Source: Coprinus comatus (lineage: Eukaryota; Basidiomycota; Agaricomycetes; Agaricales; Agaricaceae). From it: DNA of 64,000 nt. The stretch spans positions 183,945 to 247,944 of the forward strand of contig JAWPGT010000034.1 of NCBI GenBank assembly GCA_034638255.1. The letters are read 5' to 3'. The notes beneath the pieces were generated by a model. It saw only the letters and a program-made list of their open reading frames with translations, was not told the DNA's origin and made no database searches. Shown here one piece after another: positions 23,078 to 36,400 of the stretch. How positions within the stretch are numbered: the first letter of the stretch is position 1; each line of letters starts with the position of its first letter. The translations under genes and the position numbers were made by a program.

Positions 23078-25175
23078 ATATGTACTAGCTTCCGGCCTCT
23101 TTCCTTCACCAACACCATCCATACGTTTTAATGTCAAACAACTTGGATCACTCTGTAGTCTGTGTTACATAGTATGCATACCCGGCAAGACAAAAAAAAG
23201 GGAAGGTAGACGAAAAAAACACATCACACTTGAACGCACATAGCCCTTCGTGGTGCGTTTAAGAGCACGATGATACTTCATGCCACTGCAAGTGTACACC
23301 TATTCTCCATTAAGACATCGAACCGTGAACGTGCTTCTAATGAGTTATAAAACACTCACATATGTTATATATAGACTCCACTCGAGTATTCAGAAACCAG
23401 ATGTTATTCAACATCATGATGAAAGGTATTATATTAGATCAAGACAACAGAACAATAAAGAAACCAAAAAGATAGTATACATAAATTACAGAAGCATCCC
23501 CGGATGTGCTACTCCGTTCCAGTGAGGCAAGTTCCGATTCCCGAAAGTGTCATGGAAAGTTAATACATTGAAATCCTACGCAAGATATCATCTCCCGACA
23601 TAACCTTATAATTCCGGAGAATTTTATGAGTCTGATTGAAATATTGAAGTTATTGTCGCAGGTTTCAGGTAAAGCGATTTCAATATCGTACCTCGGTTGG
23701 TTCCATCTTCTTTACGATATTCGTCCAATCCGAGTCATACTAATGAAATTCCTCCTATTGGTATCTATGGGTAAAGTTGAAGTGGGGACATCCAACTGGT
23801 AGGGCGGTGGACTCACATGTGATAGTAGCCTCATTGGCACATATCATGAAAGATGAAGGAGTAAGAGCTGAACTAAAGAGTAGAATTAAACAACTTGCCT
23901 TAGGATGGATCAACGGCTTGTATGTATCAAGCGAAGGTATCCAAATTTGACATCTATTCCGGTCTAACGTCGAGATTACTTCCTTTATACGATACACGTA
24001 GCCTCAGATAATCAAGTGAGCAAATGTCGCCACAAAATAAATTCATTACTTCATCCAACGATGATGGATTCATCCTCTTGAATATAAGAGATCCTCAATA
24101 CAAAATCCACGTTCCCGTGTGCCTATTCAAATATAAGGGTATACAAAAGCTGGATGACCATGGGGAATGTATGTAAAATATTGTTGGTAATTGTGTCCCC
24201 ATTTAGTCCATGGTCATACAAGTTGTTGTTTTATGATGAAGGTGTAAACGCTTAATCGGCATGAATGATTTGTTGAAACGTGGTCTTTGAAAACACGTTT
24301 CGAAACGTAATAAAAGTGCGTGTGATATTAATTTATGTAGCCTCAAATCCGAGAAAATCGATCATCGATTGATCCTCGATACCTCAATTTCAAGCGCTCA
24401 AGTTTCGACACAGCAAGGAGAGTTTTGAAACATGTATGATTTCAGGGACGCAGCTAGTGTGTGGAAGAGACGATACCAAAAGCCACTACTGGTGAGTGTA
24501 CAAGACAGTACAAGAGTAGATGTCTCTGAAAGGCCTCAGCGATTATAGACAAAACGAAGCTCGGATTCTAGCTGGGAAGACCAGGCTGGAGAATCGAGAC
24601 TGTGGGTTTTAGTTTTTGAAGAACCTCACATGGACCATGCAGCTGGACAGTATGTTTTAAAGGTTCCGAGAGCCACGGTTTGGCCACAGTACATGGATTT
24701 TTTTGGCATGGTAACACGCTAGCACACACACTTCTTATATTTAAGCGGCTGTGTCGGAGGAGGAAGGGGAAGTAGGCGCTGGTCACGTGGTGTTCATGGT
24801 TCAACTTTCCCCTGATTTGGCAATTCAGCAATAAGTTGCCATCATTGGCTTCGTCGTTCCCCCCTACCTCGTAACTCTTTGCTGTGCGCGTTCTACACCC
24901 CTCTTCACATAATATCCGAATATCTGAACGAGTAAAGGAAAGGCCGAGCCTATATAACAAAATATATCACACAAAACGAATCGTACTGATGTGAGCTTAA
25001 ATATACCGGAATTAATGGGATTGGGCTCATATTTTTTTGTAGAAAAACCAATCCGCTCACTTACTGACGACATTCTTATATCAATTTTTTGCTCGGGCCC
25101 TGCTTGGTCTCGCGACAAAGAAAAAGTATCAAAATACAAATAAAAAAAAGCTACAAAAAGAGTTCATAACATAGT
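23078..25175. other. Gene-poor stretch, promoter of the membrane protein gene at its right end
   Basis: About 2.1 kb without a convincing gene. A minus-strand frame at 24568-24960 has no recognisable family. Confidence 0.35.
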
Positions 25176-28100
25176 ATGGCTGCCCCTACGCAAGAGTACC
25201 CAGCATGGCTTACACCGGTGCCAACTACCTTCTTTGACCAAAATGGCCTCCCATTTACGACGTCTACTACTGTTCTACGTCTGCCTTTGACGTATTATGG
25301 ACCTAGCGTGAGTATTACGATACCTTTTTCATATGAAAAGGGGACCCAGTGGCTGATATTGGGATTCTAGATTCCGTTGGGACCTGATTGGGTATACGGT
25401 GGATTGACGTCGCCTGCTTCGACTGAAACCCTTCCTACTCTTACTACTGCGACAACTCCTACTATTCCTCCTACGGCGACGACTATGATAACAACCACTG
25501 CGATACCTTCTACCTCCGATACTTCATCACTCTCGACGTCATCATCATTCACATCAACATCATTCACATCAACAACATCATCTCTTTCTAATACGCCACC
25601 TACCACTTCCCGAACTCCGACCACGATACCAAATCCACCCTCTGGTGGAGGTTTAACTCGAGGCCAACTCGTTGGTGTAATTGTAGCCTCAATCCTAGGC
25701 TTCATATTCCTTCTAGTCCTTATCTTGGCTATATATCTCTTCTGTAAAGGTCGTAAACGACGAAGATCAAGAACTCCATTGAACGAAGATTATATGGTTA
25801 TCCCACCTGGTGGTAGATATCCTGGTGAAGGTTCACCGAGACATAGCGGCGAAGAACAGGATCCATTTTTACAACCTACGAGTGGTCCTGGTGGTTATCA
25901 TTCTGATAAACCCCAACGATATGGGAATGGATCAGGGTCAGCTTTTACGGAAATGGGAGCAAGATCACCTTTACCACCACCTACGACTGGAAAAAGAGTT
26001 CCACCACCACCTATTCCAAATACTTCACTCACATCTTCAAATTCAAATTCTACTTCTTCAAATTCGGGTTATGGTGAACCACTTACAGTACCTACGTTAG
26101 GTATTAAACCTATTCGTGAAGAACCTTTACATGAAAGAGAAATGAGTGGGAATAGGTTACTAACACCTGAAGAAATGAGGATGGCTAATAGGGAAACTGT
26201 TCTTCCACCTGAACCTGGCTCTGGTTCTGGTTCTAGAAATTCAAATGGAGATCCACTTGCTTATGCCGATGAAATTGATCCAGAAACTGGTGAACGCTAT
26301 ACTGGTGCTTACGCCTATAATGTTGGAGTTGAATCGGAACCTTCAATGATTCCACCTAAACTTGTTGATCCTGTTGCTGCTTCTAAAAGAATGACACCGG
26401 ATTTTGATGCAAGTTTACCAAGACCACCATTTGGAAAAAGACAATCTGGTACTTCGTTTAGAAGTTCAGGATTACCTCCTGATGCTGAAGAAAAAGTAAC
26501 ACTTTTGACGGCTAGAAGAGTTAAAGTGGAGGATTTGGGACCTAGAACTGCTTCTTCCAATGCGAATACATCAGGTGAAGAAGGTGGTAAAAGGAATTCA
26601 AGTGGTTCTGGTACGGGATTATGGGGAGATATTGTTAGAAGGATGAGTTGGTTTAATAAACCACCCGAATCAAGAAAAGGAACAGCAGATACATCTCAAC
26701 CACTTTTATTATCAACACCTCTATCGGATAAGGATCTTGAATTTGGAAGAACGGTACCACCTACTCCAATGACGGCTGGTATGTCGGAGTCTTTAACATC
26801 GATGAGAAGAGCTTTGGGTATTGGTATGGGCTCGGATGGTGCTAGACCGGTTTCAGGTGTTAGTGCTAGGAGTGGTTATTCTTCGGGTAGGAGTGTTGGA
26901 AGTGGTGGAACGATTTATCATGATGCTTTGTCGAGCTTACCTAGCACACCACTTTTAACTCCTTTACCAAGAGCTGTTACGCCAGTGGTACCGGTTCAAA
27001 ACGCACCACCGTCTAGTTGGCAACCGAGGACTAGGTCGGAACCTCAATTGAGATCACATCTACGAGAACAACAAGAACCTGAACAAGCTGAACAGCAACG
27101 GGAACGGGAACATAAACAAGTGGATTTGGGAATGGGACCACCTCCGTATGAAGAAGGAACTGCATCACCTGCGAATACAAGTTATTCACAGACTAGAACA
27201 TTGGTTCCTAGTTTCGATATCTTGGATTTACCAGCCCCTTCTCGGATTTTTAATTCTTCAAATCCAAATTCAAATTCAAATTCAAACGCTTCATTAAAAC
27301 CTTCAATCTCAAATACTCTCACCCCAACACCAAGTGCACTTACACCTAGAAATGGAAGAAGTTACGGTTTACCTCCTGGATTAAATCTTACTCTTTCACC
27401 TATACCTACACCTAAAGCTTGGAAAGATGCTATGGCTACTCCTCCTGGTGCTACTTGTAGTGATTCTTCTGGTGGTGGTTCGAATCCGGACAGGGAACCT
27501 AGAGGACTTGATTTGGGTTTGGGTTTGGAATTGAGTTATGATGATCATGTTGTTCAAGATAATAATCACCATGGAATTACAATTGATGTTCTTGAAGAAG
27601 AACCACCGGTTGCTGGTGATACTTGGAGATCTATGGCTCAAACCGTTGCTAGTGGTTCTGGTACTGGTACTGGTGGAAGTATTGGAAGTGGAGGTGTTGG
27701 TAGTGGCAGTGGTAGTAATGGAATGGGATTAAACAAAAGAGCAACATTCGGAACACCTTTATTCATTCATAATCATACGGGAAATGAATTGAAATCTGAA
27801 CAAGGATCATTACATTCAATGAGATCTTCACATTTAGGAAGTCTCAGTCAACTTTCTTCACCTCCTAGATCTACTGGATCTGCATCGGTCTCGAATTGTA
27901 GAAGAGATGGTTCTTTAGGTTCTTCGACTACGGGATCTAGTGCTAGTGCTTATGGATTGATAAGGCACGGGAGTGTTAGTTCTGATGGAAGATGGAATGG
28001 TCGTTCACATTCTAGGAGATTAACCGGTGGTCAACATCCTCATGGTCATGTTTCACCTGCGTTGTCAGCATTTGGAAGTTTGATGAAAACAAATAGAGGT

Positions 28101-28427
28101 GGTCTTGGTATTGATACTGATAATGCAAGTGTGGTTGGTGGTATTGTTAGAGGAGATAGTGGAGGAAGTGGGGATATTAGTAGTGGAGTTGATGCTGATA
28201 TTAGTGGTACGATTGACAGCGAGACAGTGGATTTATCTTCTCCTCTGGCACTTTTACCTTCGGAATCGGAATCAGCTCAAGTACAAGCTACTACGATTTT
28301 ACCTTTGACTCCAGCTCGAAGAGCTGCTGGTATTGAACGTTTGGCACCGCTAAGTCCAACGTTGAGTCCATTGAGTATGCCTTGGGCTGGTGGTTTGGAT
28401 GATGAATGGGACGCTACTAGTAGTTAA
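25176..28427 (+). CDS. Single-pass membrane protein with Ser/Thr-rich ectodomain and long Ser/Gly-rich tail
   Basis: Exon 1 is 25176-25307 and exon 2 is 25371-28427; the 63-nt intron (GTGAGT to TTCTAG) keeps frame; 1,062 residues. After a short start (MAAPTQEYPAWLTP) comes a Thr/Ser/Pro-rich stretch of about 90 residues, as expected for O-mannosylation. A strong transmembrane helix follows near residues 144-168 and is closed by a KGRKRRRSR stop-transfer. The rest is a long disordered cytoplasmic tail with Pro-, Ser- and Gly-rich blocks. The layout resembles fungal wall-stress sensors (Mid2/Wsc-like), but no WSC domain and no cleavable signal peptide is visible, so the family is open. It may insert by its internal helix. 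Confidence 0.75.
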
Positions 28428-29210
28428 TGTGTTGTTGATGTTCTGTGATGATCTTTCTTGGTGATTTTTTTCTTCTTGTTTTGCTCTTTTATCTCTTATT
28501 ATTTTGTTGTTGCTTTGCTTGAACGTTGAACTCTCTTAGTGTATATTTTCTCTTTCTAGCTCGATGCTTGATGATGCTTTTAATGACCCTTCCCCCCACA
28601 AATTCCAATTTTTTCACGACGACGCGATACCTAATATTTTGTAAACAGACACTTCTTTCACACACCCATTGCACGTAGTTATTACATACAGTCATACAAT
28701 CAATATATACAAAAACGCTTCATTTCATCCGAATTTATTTTTACCATCTGTGACGTTTTTGTTGGAACATTCCAAAAAAGGAAATTGTTGAAGTTGCGGT
28801 GTTTGTTCGCCCTTTGGTTCAACTGGTCACTATTCCCCCCTCTCTCTCCACGAAATATTCGGGTTTCTTTTTTGATGATTACGACGTTGTCATGAATCTA
28901 TCTACTGTACTGCTCGATGCTCTTACTCTACTATGGAAGGCTTTCTTGTTACTCTTGAAAACTGGAATAAGGACTGGACAGTGGTTGTTTGTTTTTGCTA
29001 AAGATGCTCATTCTAAACGTACGTTTTTTTTTTTTTTCGTTTTGTTATTCCTCCTATTGTTATGGATATATAACACTTTGGTCTCTCTATCGTTGTAGAT
29101 GTGGAAGGAAGAAGCAGAAGAAGAATGAAGTACCTATTGAAGCTCAGGTTAATGGAAATAGAAAGATCGAGGATGATAGGAATGGAAACGGGAAGAAGGA
29201 TGAAGTTCAA
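28428..29210. other. Intergenic region with probable 5' UTR intron of the F-box gene
   Basis: A GTACGT donor at 29019 and a TTGTAG acceptor ending at 29098 define an 80-nt intron just upstream of the F-box gene. An upstream ATG at 28892 opens a hydrophobic frame, but splicing with this donor leads to a stop, so the intron is more likely untranslated. An alternative donor four bases on would join that hydrophobic exon in frame. Confidence 0.45.
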
Positions 29211-31012
29211 ATGATGAGGAATAAACCGTGTTTTCAAGATCCTCCGCTCAAAGTACAAATCGAAGTATTGAAGTATTTGCATTGGAAAGATGTTCTTCGC
29301 ATTCGACGTGTATGGTTTCTTTTTTCTTTTTATTATAAACAATGTATACTCAATTGAATGGTTAGGTATGCAAGTCATGGAATAAGGCTACGAAGGATAA
29401 AGAAATATGGAGTTTCCTAGTTCATTTGTATACGTCTTTCGTTTCAAGACCGCCATCTCCAGAAGAACCTCTGGAGAAATACAATCAACAAGAACTCGAA
29501 TATTGGCTCCTTAAACGTTTATCTGTAGATTTGGCATGGCGTGCAGATCCTTCATCAGATTCGACTTCTTCCTCAGAATACCAAGCAGCTTTCTTGAAAG
29601 CATATACCAACGCATTTACACAAGCTGCATACACCACTACGAGATATAGACCTATCAAATGTGATGAAACTAGACCTCCTATCGTGTTTTCGTTGGTTGA
29701 AGGAGGTAGATGGTTGTTGGTACCTGATATTGATGGTTTAGGCCGTGTTACGGCTTTCGATCTGGGTGCAGGACAGATTAAGAGGAAACAGTTGGTTGAA
29801 CCGTTGGATAAAGTGGATGTGGTTAGGACTTCGTTGATGTGTATTGAGGTGGATAGGAATGAGGAGACATTGACATTTAATATGCTCTTGACCTGCGTTA
29901 ATCGTGGTATGTATTTATGTTTCTATATCCTTTGCATATTTTTTAAATACTCATTCCATAATAGATCCTGGTGGCCCTCCAGCACATATTCGCGTATATC
30001 GCGTCAGATTGGCAGGTCACGGACCAAGTGCATACCTACATGCTAGACATGCTACTTCGTTTGATATTCCCGGACCTGGAAAGTTTATTAGCATGGATCT
30101 GAAAGGTGATATGTTCGTTCGTGCGAGGAAGACGGTCAAGAGTTCGTATATCGAAATATTCAAATGGAGTCACTCAACTTCGACAGTTCATACAAGAGTT
30201 AGAATCCCCGTTGAACACGAAATTGTACGTTTCATTCTTATTATTAAATCAAGGTATAGGTGCTGACCTTTCCTTTTTTTTTTTAAAAAAAAAAGGAACA
30301 ACTACGATTCGTCGAAACAGATCGCATAGTAGCATTCTCCAAAACTCACATGTTCATATTCTCAATACCAGCATTCCAAACTATTCAAGTTGCAAATGAC
30401 GATATCAACAATAATCCACTACTCGATTTAATCCCACCTTTATGGAAATTACCTTGTGATGGAACAAGATTATGTCGTGGTGGAATTTCTCCTCTTTATT
30501 ACGATGGTCCTCCACCAGCTCCTATTCTACCTACACCAAGAAAAAATCCAATTCAAAGAAAAAATGCACCTTATATCAGAAGTAAAATCCAACCTCCAGA
30601 ACCACCAAAACCAATAGTAAATCCAGGAATGACCAATTTCACAATATCATGTCAAAAAGGAATATACGCAATTTCAATACCATCTCTTAAAGAATTAAAA
30701 CCACGTCTATCTCATATTTTACCATATACTTCTGCAACTCAAGAATCAGGATTTAGTTTAGGTTTGTCGAAAGCTTTTTTTAGACATAGGGATTCGAGTT
30801 GTACGACGTTGTGTTATGCTTGGTTAGAAGGAGAGGTTAGTAGGAATAAAGGGAGAACGTTTAGATTGAGAGGTGGAGGATTACAGGTTGTTAGAGAGAG
30901 AGGGTATCCTGGGAGATGGGATGCTGATCCTCCTGTTTTGGATGAAGGAAGTGGGAGAGTGGTTATGTTTACGAAAGAAGGATTGGGTGTTGTTGATACT
31001 GCGTTGGTTTGA
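29211..31012 (+). CDS. F-box protein
   Basis: Probable substrate adaptor of an SCF ubiquitin ligase. Four exons fit in phase: 29211-29309, 29366-29906, 29965-30224 and 30296-31012; 538 residues from the chosen ATG. The F-box reads PPLKVQIEVLKYLHWKDVLRIRR and, after the first splice, VCKSWNKATKDKEIWSFL. This is the canonical LP..VxxxIL.YL...DLL..R.VCK.W pattern. The rest (regions near RYRPIKCDE, GRWLLVPDIDG and VVMFTKEGLGVV) probably forms a beta-propeller-like substrate domain; that is inference. The third intron ends in a poly-T/poly-A palindrome-like stretch near 30274-30295. The start is uncertain because in-frame sequence continues upstream to the 29098 splice site. Confidence 0.78.
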
Positions 31013-31880
31013 TTTTTTTGATTTTTTTTTTGATTATGCTTTTCTTTTGGTTCTTTGGTTCTGGAGAGAGATGTTCGTTCTCTTGGATTGAGATGAAATT
31101 TAGAATTTGGATCTGGATCTGGGTGCTTGGAATGGTTTGGTGGTGGTCTTTTTTTTTTTTAAATTTCAATGCATGTATTCACGTACGCATTCTCTTTCAT
31201 CTACCTTTTTCTTTTTCTTTTATCTTGTAAAACATACTACATAACACAACTGACCGACTACAGAACTGAACCTCTTGGTCCCTTGTTCGACATTTTTCGT
31301 ACAAGCATTTCAAGTACTCGTATTTTTTTTTACTATTACTTTATCAGTAGCCACACAATGACATATATATCCACTCGGAAATTGATCATGATGTTGCATT
31401 TTTTTTCTTTCAAAAATTTTATCTGCGTATGTAGCTTAACGGTATAGTATCAGTACTCCGTGATATTTATAACTTAGGCACATGTTGGGTTGAGTTTTTC
31501 GATTTCGCGGAGATCCTACACATCGAACTAATGACGTCACAGCGACAAAAAAAAAATTGAATGAGATCTACAGCGGGAGTTTTCGGGGAGTTGAGATGGC
31601 GCCCCATTTATGTACTTACAGCCCCATTTTTTTTTAGAAATACTATTGTGCTCTTCCAACTGACAGCAAGTACAGAACAGTAGTCAAACTCCAACGCATG
31701 ATTGCCCGGCCTTCGGACGCTGCGTCGATTGCCCCTTTTGTACTATGCTATAAATACATGCCACGAGGCCTACAGATAATCTAACCTTACTAGTAAGACG
31801 CAGTGAGCTGAGGCTACTACCGTTCCAGTATACTATGAATTATTATCTCCTTGTGTTGTAAATTTTCGCTTGGTTTATAA
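31013..31880. other. Intergenic, no gene recognised
   Basis: About 870 bases, T-rich on the plus strand directly after the F-box gene, as expected for its 3' UTR. No other feature seen. Confidence 0.4.
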
Positions 31881-32666
31881 ATGTTTATAAATACTTTGAG
31901 GTATACCATCACTTTGCATCTCAAACACCTTGTAACATACTACAGTGCCAATGACTCGTCAACGTTGGTAAAAGTCGTGGAACGACTGACTGTCAAACTC
32001 GAAGGACATGGATCTCATTATAATTACCACTTGAGTCGACTTCCAAATAGGACTGCCTATTCCATCTGCAATGACTTGAGTTCATGTTTCTTTCAATATG
32101 AAACCTTACAATCAACCAAAATTAGACCTACTTCCTTACACGTTATGGCACGGTCATTATATGACTTTGCAATTGTCAGTAATTACCCTCGACTTTTTAA
32201 GGCATGTGAAGGTCTCGAGAACCTCGAACTGTCCATCAAGTACCCTAATACTCATCACGAAATACCGCAGGACGATAACAATAATAGTTGGATTGGTGAA
32301 GTTCGGATGAAATTACAAGATGTACTTTCTGTTTTTAATTCATTGAAATCCCTCCGCGTCAAATTCAGTAGACACTCATTCTCGAAATTGCAATTGGAGT
32401 TCATATCTACCATGCAGATATCGACTATTTTAACACGCTGGAATGTTCCTGGGGTAGAACCGGTAGCACTTCAATTCCTTGATGAATGTACCGTAGATCA
32501 GATGATGGCTGTAAGTTCGCTCATTTTAAAGTTCTCAGCATTGAGGACATCTTGGATTATGCCTGATGGAACAAATATGGATCTTACGGAATTGGAAGAT
32601 GAAGATTTGAAGAGGTTGGAAAGAGAAGCACAAAGGAGAAATGGTGGTAGAGAGTGTTGGGTATAG
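31881..32666 (+). pseudogene. 5'-truncated member of a dispersed leucine-rich family
   Basis: An open frame of 261 codons ends at 32666. RLTVKLEG, LSSCFFQ, RPTSLHVM, CEGLENLELSIKY and SLKSLRVKFS are leucine-rich-repeat-like. HLTVELKG, LSSSFFQ and RLTSLHIVM in the relic at 43.6-44.4 kb line up with the first part. That copy has about 170 residues upstream of this block that are missing here, so this one has lost its N-terminal half. The ATG at 31881 is simply the first one in the surviving frame. It could still be expressed as a short protein. The family looks like the fungal F-box/LRR-type hypothetical proteins, which I cannot name precisely. Confidence 0.5.
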
Positions 32667-33421
32667 AGAGAGTAGACGACTTATACCAGATTTATGTTGT
32701 ACGTAATTGAACATGAACATGTTCTTCCGTCTAGAACCACAACATTGAATTCAAGAGATACAGCAAACATATTGCAACTAGACTCGTAAACTTTGATGCA
32801 TTTACTTACATTACTTCGCACACGTGAATTCTAACTTTAAAGAGCCGTGCTCACGACATGCTCTCCACTAAGGTGTTCCTTAAATTGAGAGAACTCCAAC
32901 AATAAGTACATATATTGAATTTCCAGTTCAAGAATACAACAAAAAAACCAAAATAGTTAATATGAATCAATCAATCAACATATGTATATGATGTACATGC
33001 TTATCACAAGAAAGAAAGAAAATCATAAAAACAACGTGTGGGTACAAGAGAACGAAAGCAATGAGTATTGAGTGTACAATGAGCCAAAAATAATAATAAC
33101 AAAAACAAAAAAAAAAAGAGAACCTAGTCGTATAAGAAAGTCACATTTACAACAAAAAAATTCACCAAGAATCTAAGGAAATAAAATAAATCAAAAACGA
33201 AAACAAAAAGTGTGGGTAGTGGAAACGGAAATTGAATGCACATCACATCACATCACATCACATCACATCACATCACATCACATCATGACAAGTGTCCAAA
33301 ATCAAACAGAAAACTGAAATAAATAAAGGAAGGAAACAATAAGAAAGCAGTTTTACGAATCCCAAAAAAAAAACCATAACTCGACACAATGCTGAAGCGC
33401 TGACCATTGTCCATTCGAATA
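32667..33421. other. Intergenic with a pentanucleotide repeat
   Basis: About 750 bases downstream of the arrestin stop codon on the other strand. A-rich, with the (CATCA)n tract listed separately and no gene. Confidence 0.45.
33239..33285. repeat. (CATCA)9 pentanucleotide tandem repeat
   Basis: Nine perfect CATCA units run from 33241 to 33285, with a partial unit before them. It lies in the 3' flank of the arrestin-like gene. Confidence 0.97.
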
Positions 33422-36400
33422 TTAATTCACACCTTGATACTTCTTAATCAAATCTCTCAACCTAGCTTTCCCAAATGCCATCTCTCTCTGTCCCCCTCTT
33501 CCTCCTTCTTTAACACCTACACCTGTTCCTATTTTTGCAGTAGCAGTAGCAGTAGCAGTAGCGGCAATAGTAGTAATATTTCCAGAAGACGAGGAGGATA
33601 AAGGTGACGTGGATATAAATGTTGACGCCGTTATCGTTGGACTAATCACTCGTTTCAACCCTTCACCACCACCGTTTCCATTTCCATTCACACTTGCACC
33701 AAATCGTCTAATAATACCATCAGAGGAACGATTCTCACCATTACCAACTCCATTACCAACTCCAACATCATGTCTACCTCCAAACCTTCTCAAACCAACC
33801 CTATCTTTATCCTTATCTTTACCCTCATGCTCCCTATCCTTCACACCAACACCAACGCCAATCTCCCGATGATTGGGAACCGAAGAAGAAGAAACACAAA
33901 TAGGTTTAGTAGCCAAAGAAGCAGTAGAAGATAACATAGGTATAGCAATTGATTCTGATAATTTGGCTATTGCGAGTGTAGGTCCTGGAGATGTAGATGA
34001 TTTCATTATTGGCTGAGGTTTCAGATTTGGTTTAGAGGTTGAGTTCGGGTTTGAGGTTGAGGTTGAGGTCGAGGTTGAGGTCGGTTTTGACGGTTTGGTT
34101 ATTTGTGTCGTCGGAAGTGAATTTTTGGAATTGAGATTAGGATTGGGATTAGGATTAATGTTTAGGTGTTTTGGTATAGATGTAAGTGAAACTTTCGGAT
34201 TTGGTTTAGTTGTCGTGATAGGTATAGGTATCGATGAGGACATGTGAGTAGAACCAGAAATGGGGGTAGGAGTGATAGTGGTAGCAGCAGCAGTAGTGGT
34301 AGCAGTGGTAACAGAAGTAGATATAAGATTTGGAATCCTCGTAAATGATTTTCGAGGTCGAGGAAGTAAAAGTGGAGCTTTGTTGTTGTTTTTCTCGTTC
34401 TCTTGAACCTTCAGCAACGACGTATTTGAATCTGTGGTTGCACAGCCGCTTGTTGTTGTTTTAAGTGTGATTGCTCCTAGTCCTACATTTAAAACTGGTG
34501 GTGAAGGAATAGTAATGGTTCTACCTTCTTTGTTCCTCTTCTTTTCACCCTCCTTGACATCTTTATCATCGCCTTTAACTTTACCCTTATCCTTATCCTT
34601 ATCCGAAATTACACCTTCAGTAACACCACCTGTTCTTGTTTGATCAGCCCATAACTTGGTAACAGCAGTAACTTTTCCACCTCTTCCACCTCTTGCTGAT
34701 CGAATATCATATTTTACTTCTGGATCCGTTAGAGGTGTCGGATTAGGATTAAGATTGAGATTGGGATTTGAAGTGAGCGAGGATGAAGGTATAGGAATAG
34801 GAATTGATTTCGGAGGTACATTAAGTCCAAGGTTAAGCTGATTGTTTAATTTGGCTAAAGCTTTCGCTTTTGGTGAAGTCGGTGATGATGATGATTTGGA
34901 TTTCGGTGAAGATAATGGAGTTTTTAGAGGTGGTGAGATATTAGCTAATTGATATTGGGAAGGAGGTGAAACTTTTCTATCAGTTTTCACACTTTGCATT
35001 CTACCTTTTCTTCCAACATCCATAAACGCATATATTCCAACTTTTCCTTTTCCTTTCTCCTCCTTCTCATCCTTTTCCACATTAACCAATGATTGAATCG
35101 CAGGAGCAGATATCGGTGGTGGTGCTGGTGTTTGAGGAACAGGAACTTCTCTCCCAGCCCAGATGTTATAAACTCTCTTAGCTTCTTCAATAACACTAAT
35201 TTCTCTCTGACGTTGTTCCAGTTCTCGAATTCGTTTCATAGTAGGTGTTATATTAAGATTTGAATCACGTTTGAGAGTTCCGATAGGTACGAATCCTGAT
35301 GAACGAGGATGTGGTGATGCGTCTAATGATTTATTTGTTATTGGAGTTGTTACTGTTGCTGTAGTTGATATTGGTGAGAGTGGTGTTAATAGTTTCGTTT
35401 CTGTTTCCTTTTCCTTTTCATCCTTCTTCACTTTGTGATCTTCGACGTTAACCCTATCTTCTTTCACATTCACACCTACACCCGCATTCACATTCAGATT
35501 CACACCCAAACCCATATTCCCAATCTCTTTCTCTTTCTCGTCATCCTCTTTTAGTTCAAGTTTCCTACCGCTATTAGGACTAGGAATAGAAACGGGAACG
35601 GGAACACTTGGACTAGGAGGAATAATATCCTCGTCAGGTTTTAAACCCCCTCCAACAACAACACCAACACCAGCACCGCCTTCAACATTAACACCCTTCA
35701 TAGCAGCAAGGTGAAGAAGGTTTTAATCTCTTTTTCGATGTTGGTGAAGTAGTAGTGGGATTGAGATTGAGATTGGGTGTAGGCATAGATGTGGATTTAG
35801 TCAAGGTCTGAGGGATAGTAATGAGATTAGGAAGTGGTGGTACGTGGGTATATGCGATATCTGGGTTTTCGGATAAATCGATAACACTTGACTTTGATTT
35901 CCCAGCTTTATGAGTTTTACCGTCTATTGAATCTTGATCTCGATATCTGCCTTTGCCTTTCTCTTTATCCTCACTCTTCTCCCTCGACCTTGACCTTGAC
36001 TGTGAACGTGAATTGGAATGAGAAGCCAATCCAACATCCGGTAAAGTCAAGCTCGAAATCGCACTTTCATCAAGTTCTAATTTATCAGAACTTAATAAAC
36101 TCGTCGTTGTACTCTCCCGTTTTTCTTTAAATTTATTTTCTTCAACTCTTCCTTTCTCACTTCCCCTTTCTCGTCCTCTTTCAACACCAGTACCGTCTTT
36201 ACAACCACCACCACCATCACCGTAATCACCGTCTAAACCCAAAACCTTTCTAACATCCAACTTTTTCTCATTCTCAACTTTCCTAGTACCAACTTGTAAT
36301 TGAAGTCTTCTCTCTAACGCATCCAATCCAGTACTATTGCCATTACCATTGCCACCATGTCTTTCTCCCTTTCCATGTGGATGTGGAATTTTAAATTGTT

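Noticed and set aside
24568..25139. Minus-strand frames of 91-130 codons upstream of the membrane protein gene
   Set aside because: No recognisable family, no good intron borders, and they overlap the likely promoter.
28892..29018. Hydrophobic first exon for the F-box gene
   Set aside because: With the good GTACGT donor it splices to a stop. Only a weak donor (GTTTTT) would make it in frame, so it was left as 5' UTR with the alternative stated.
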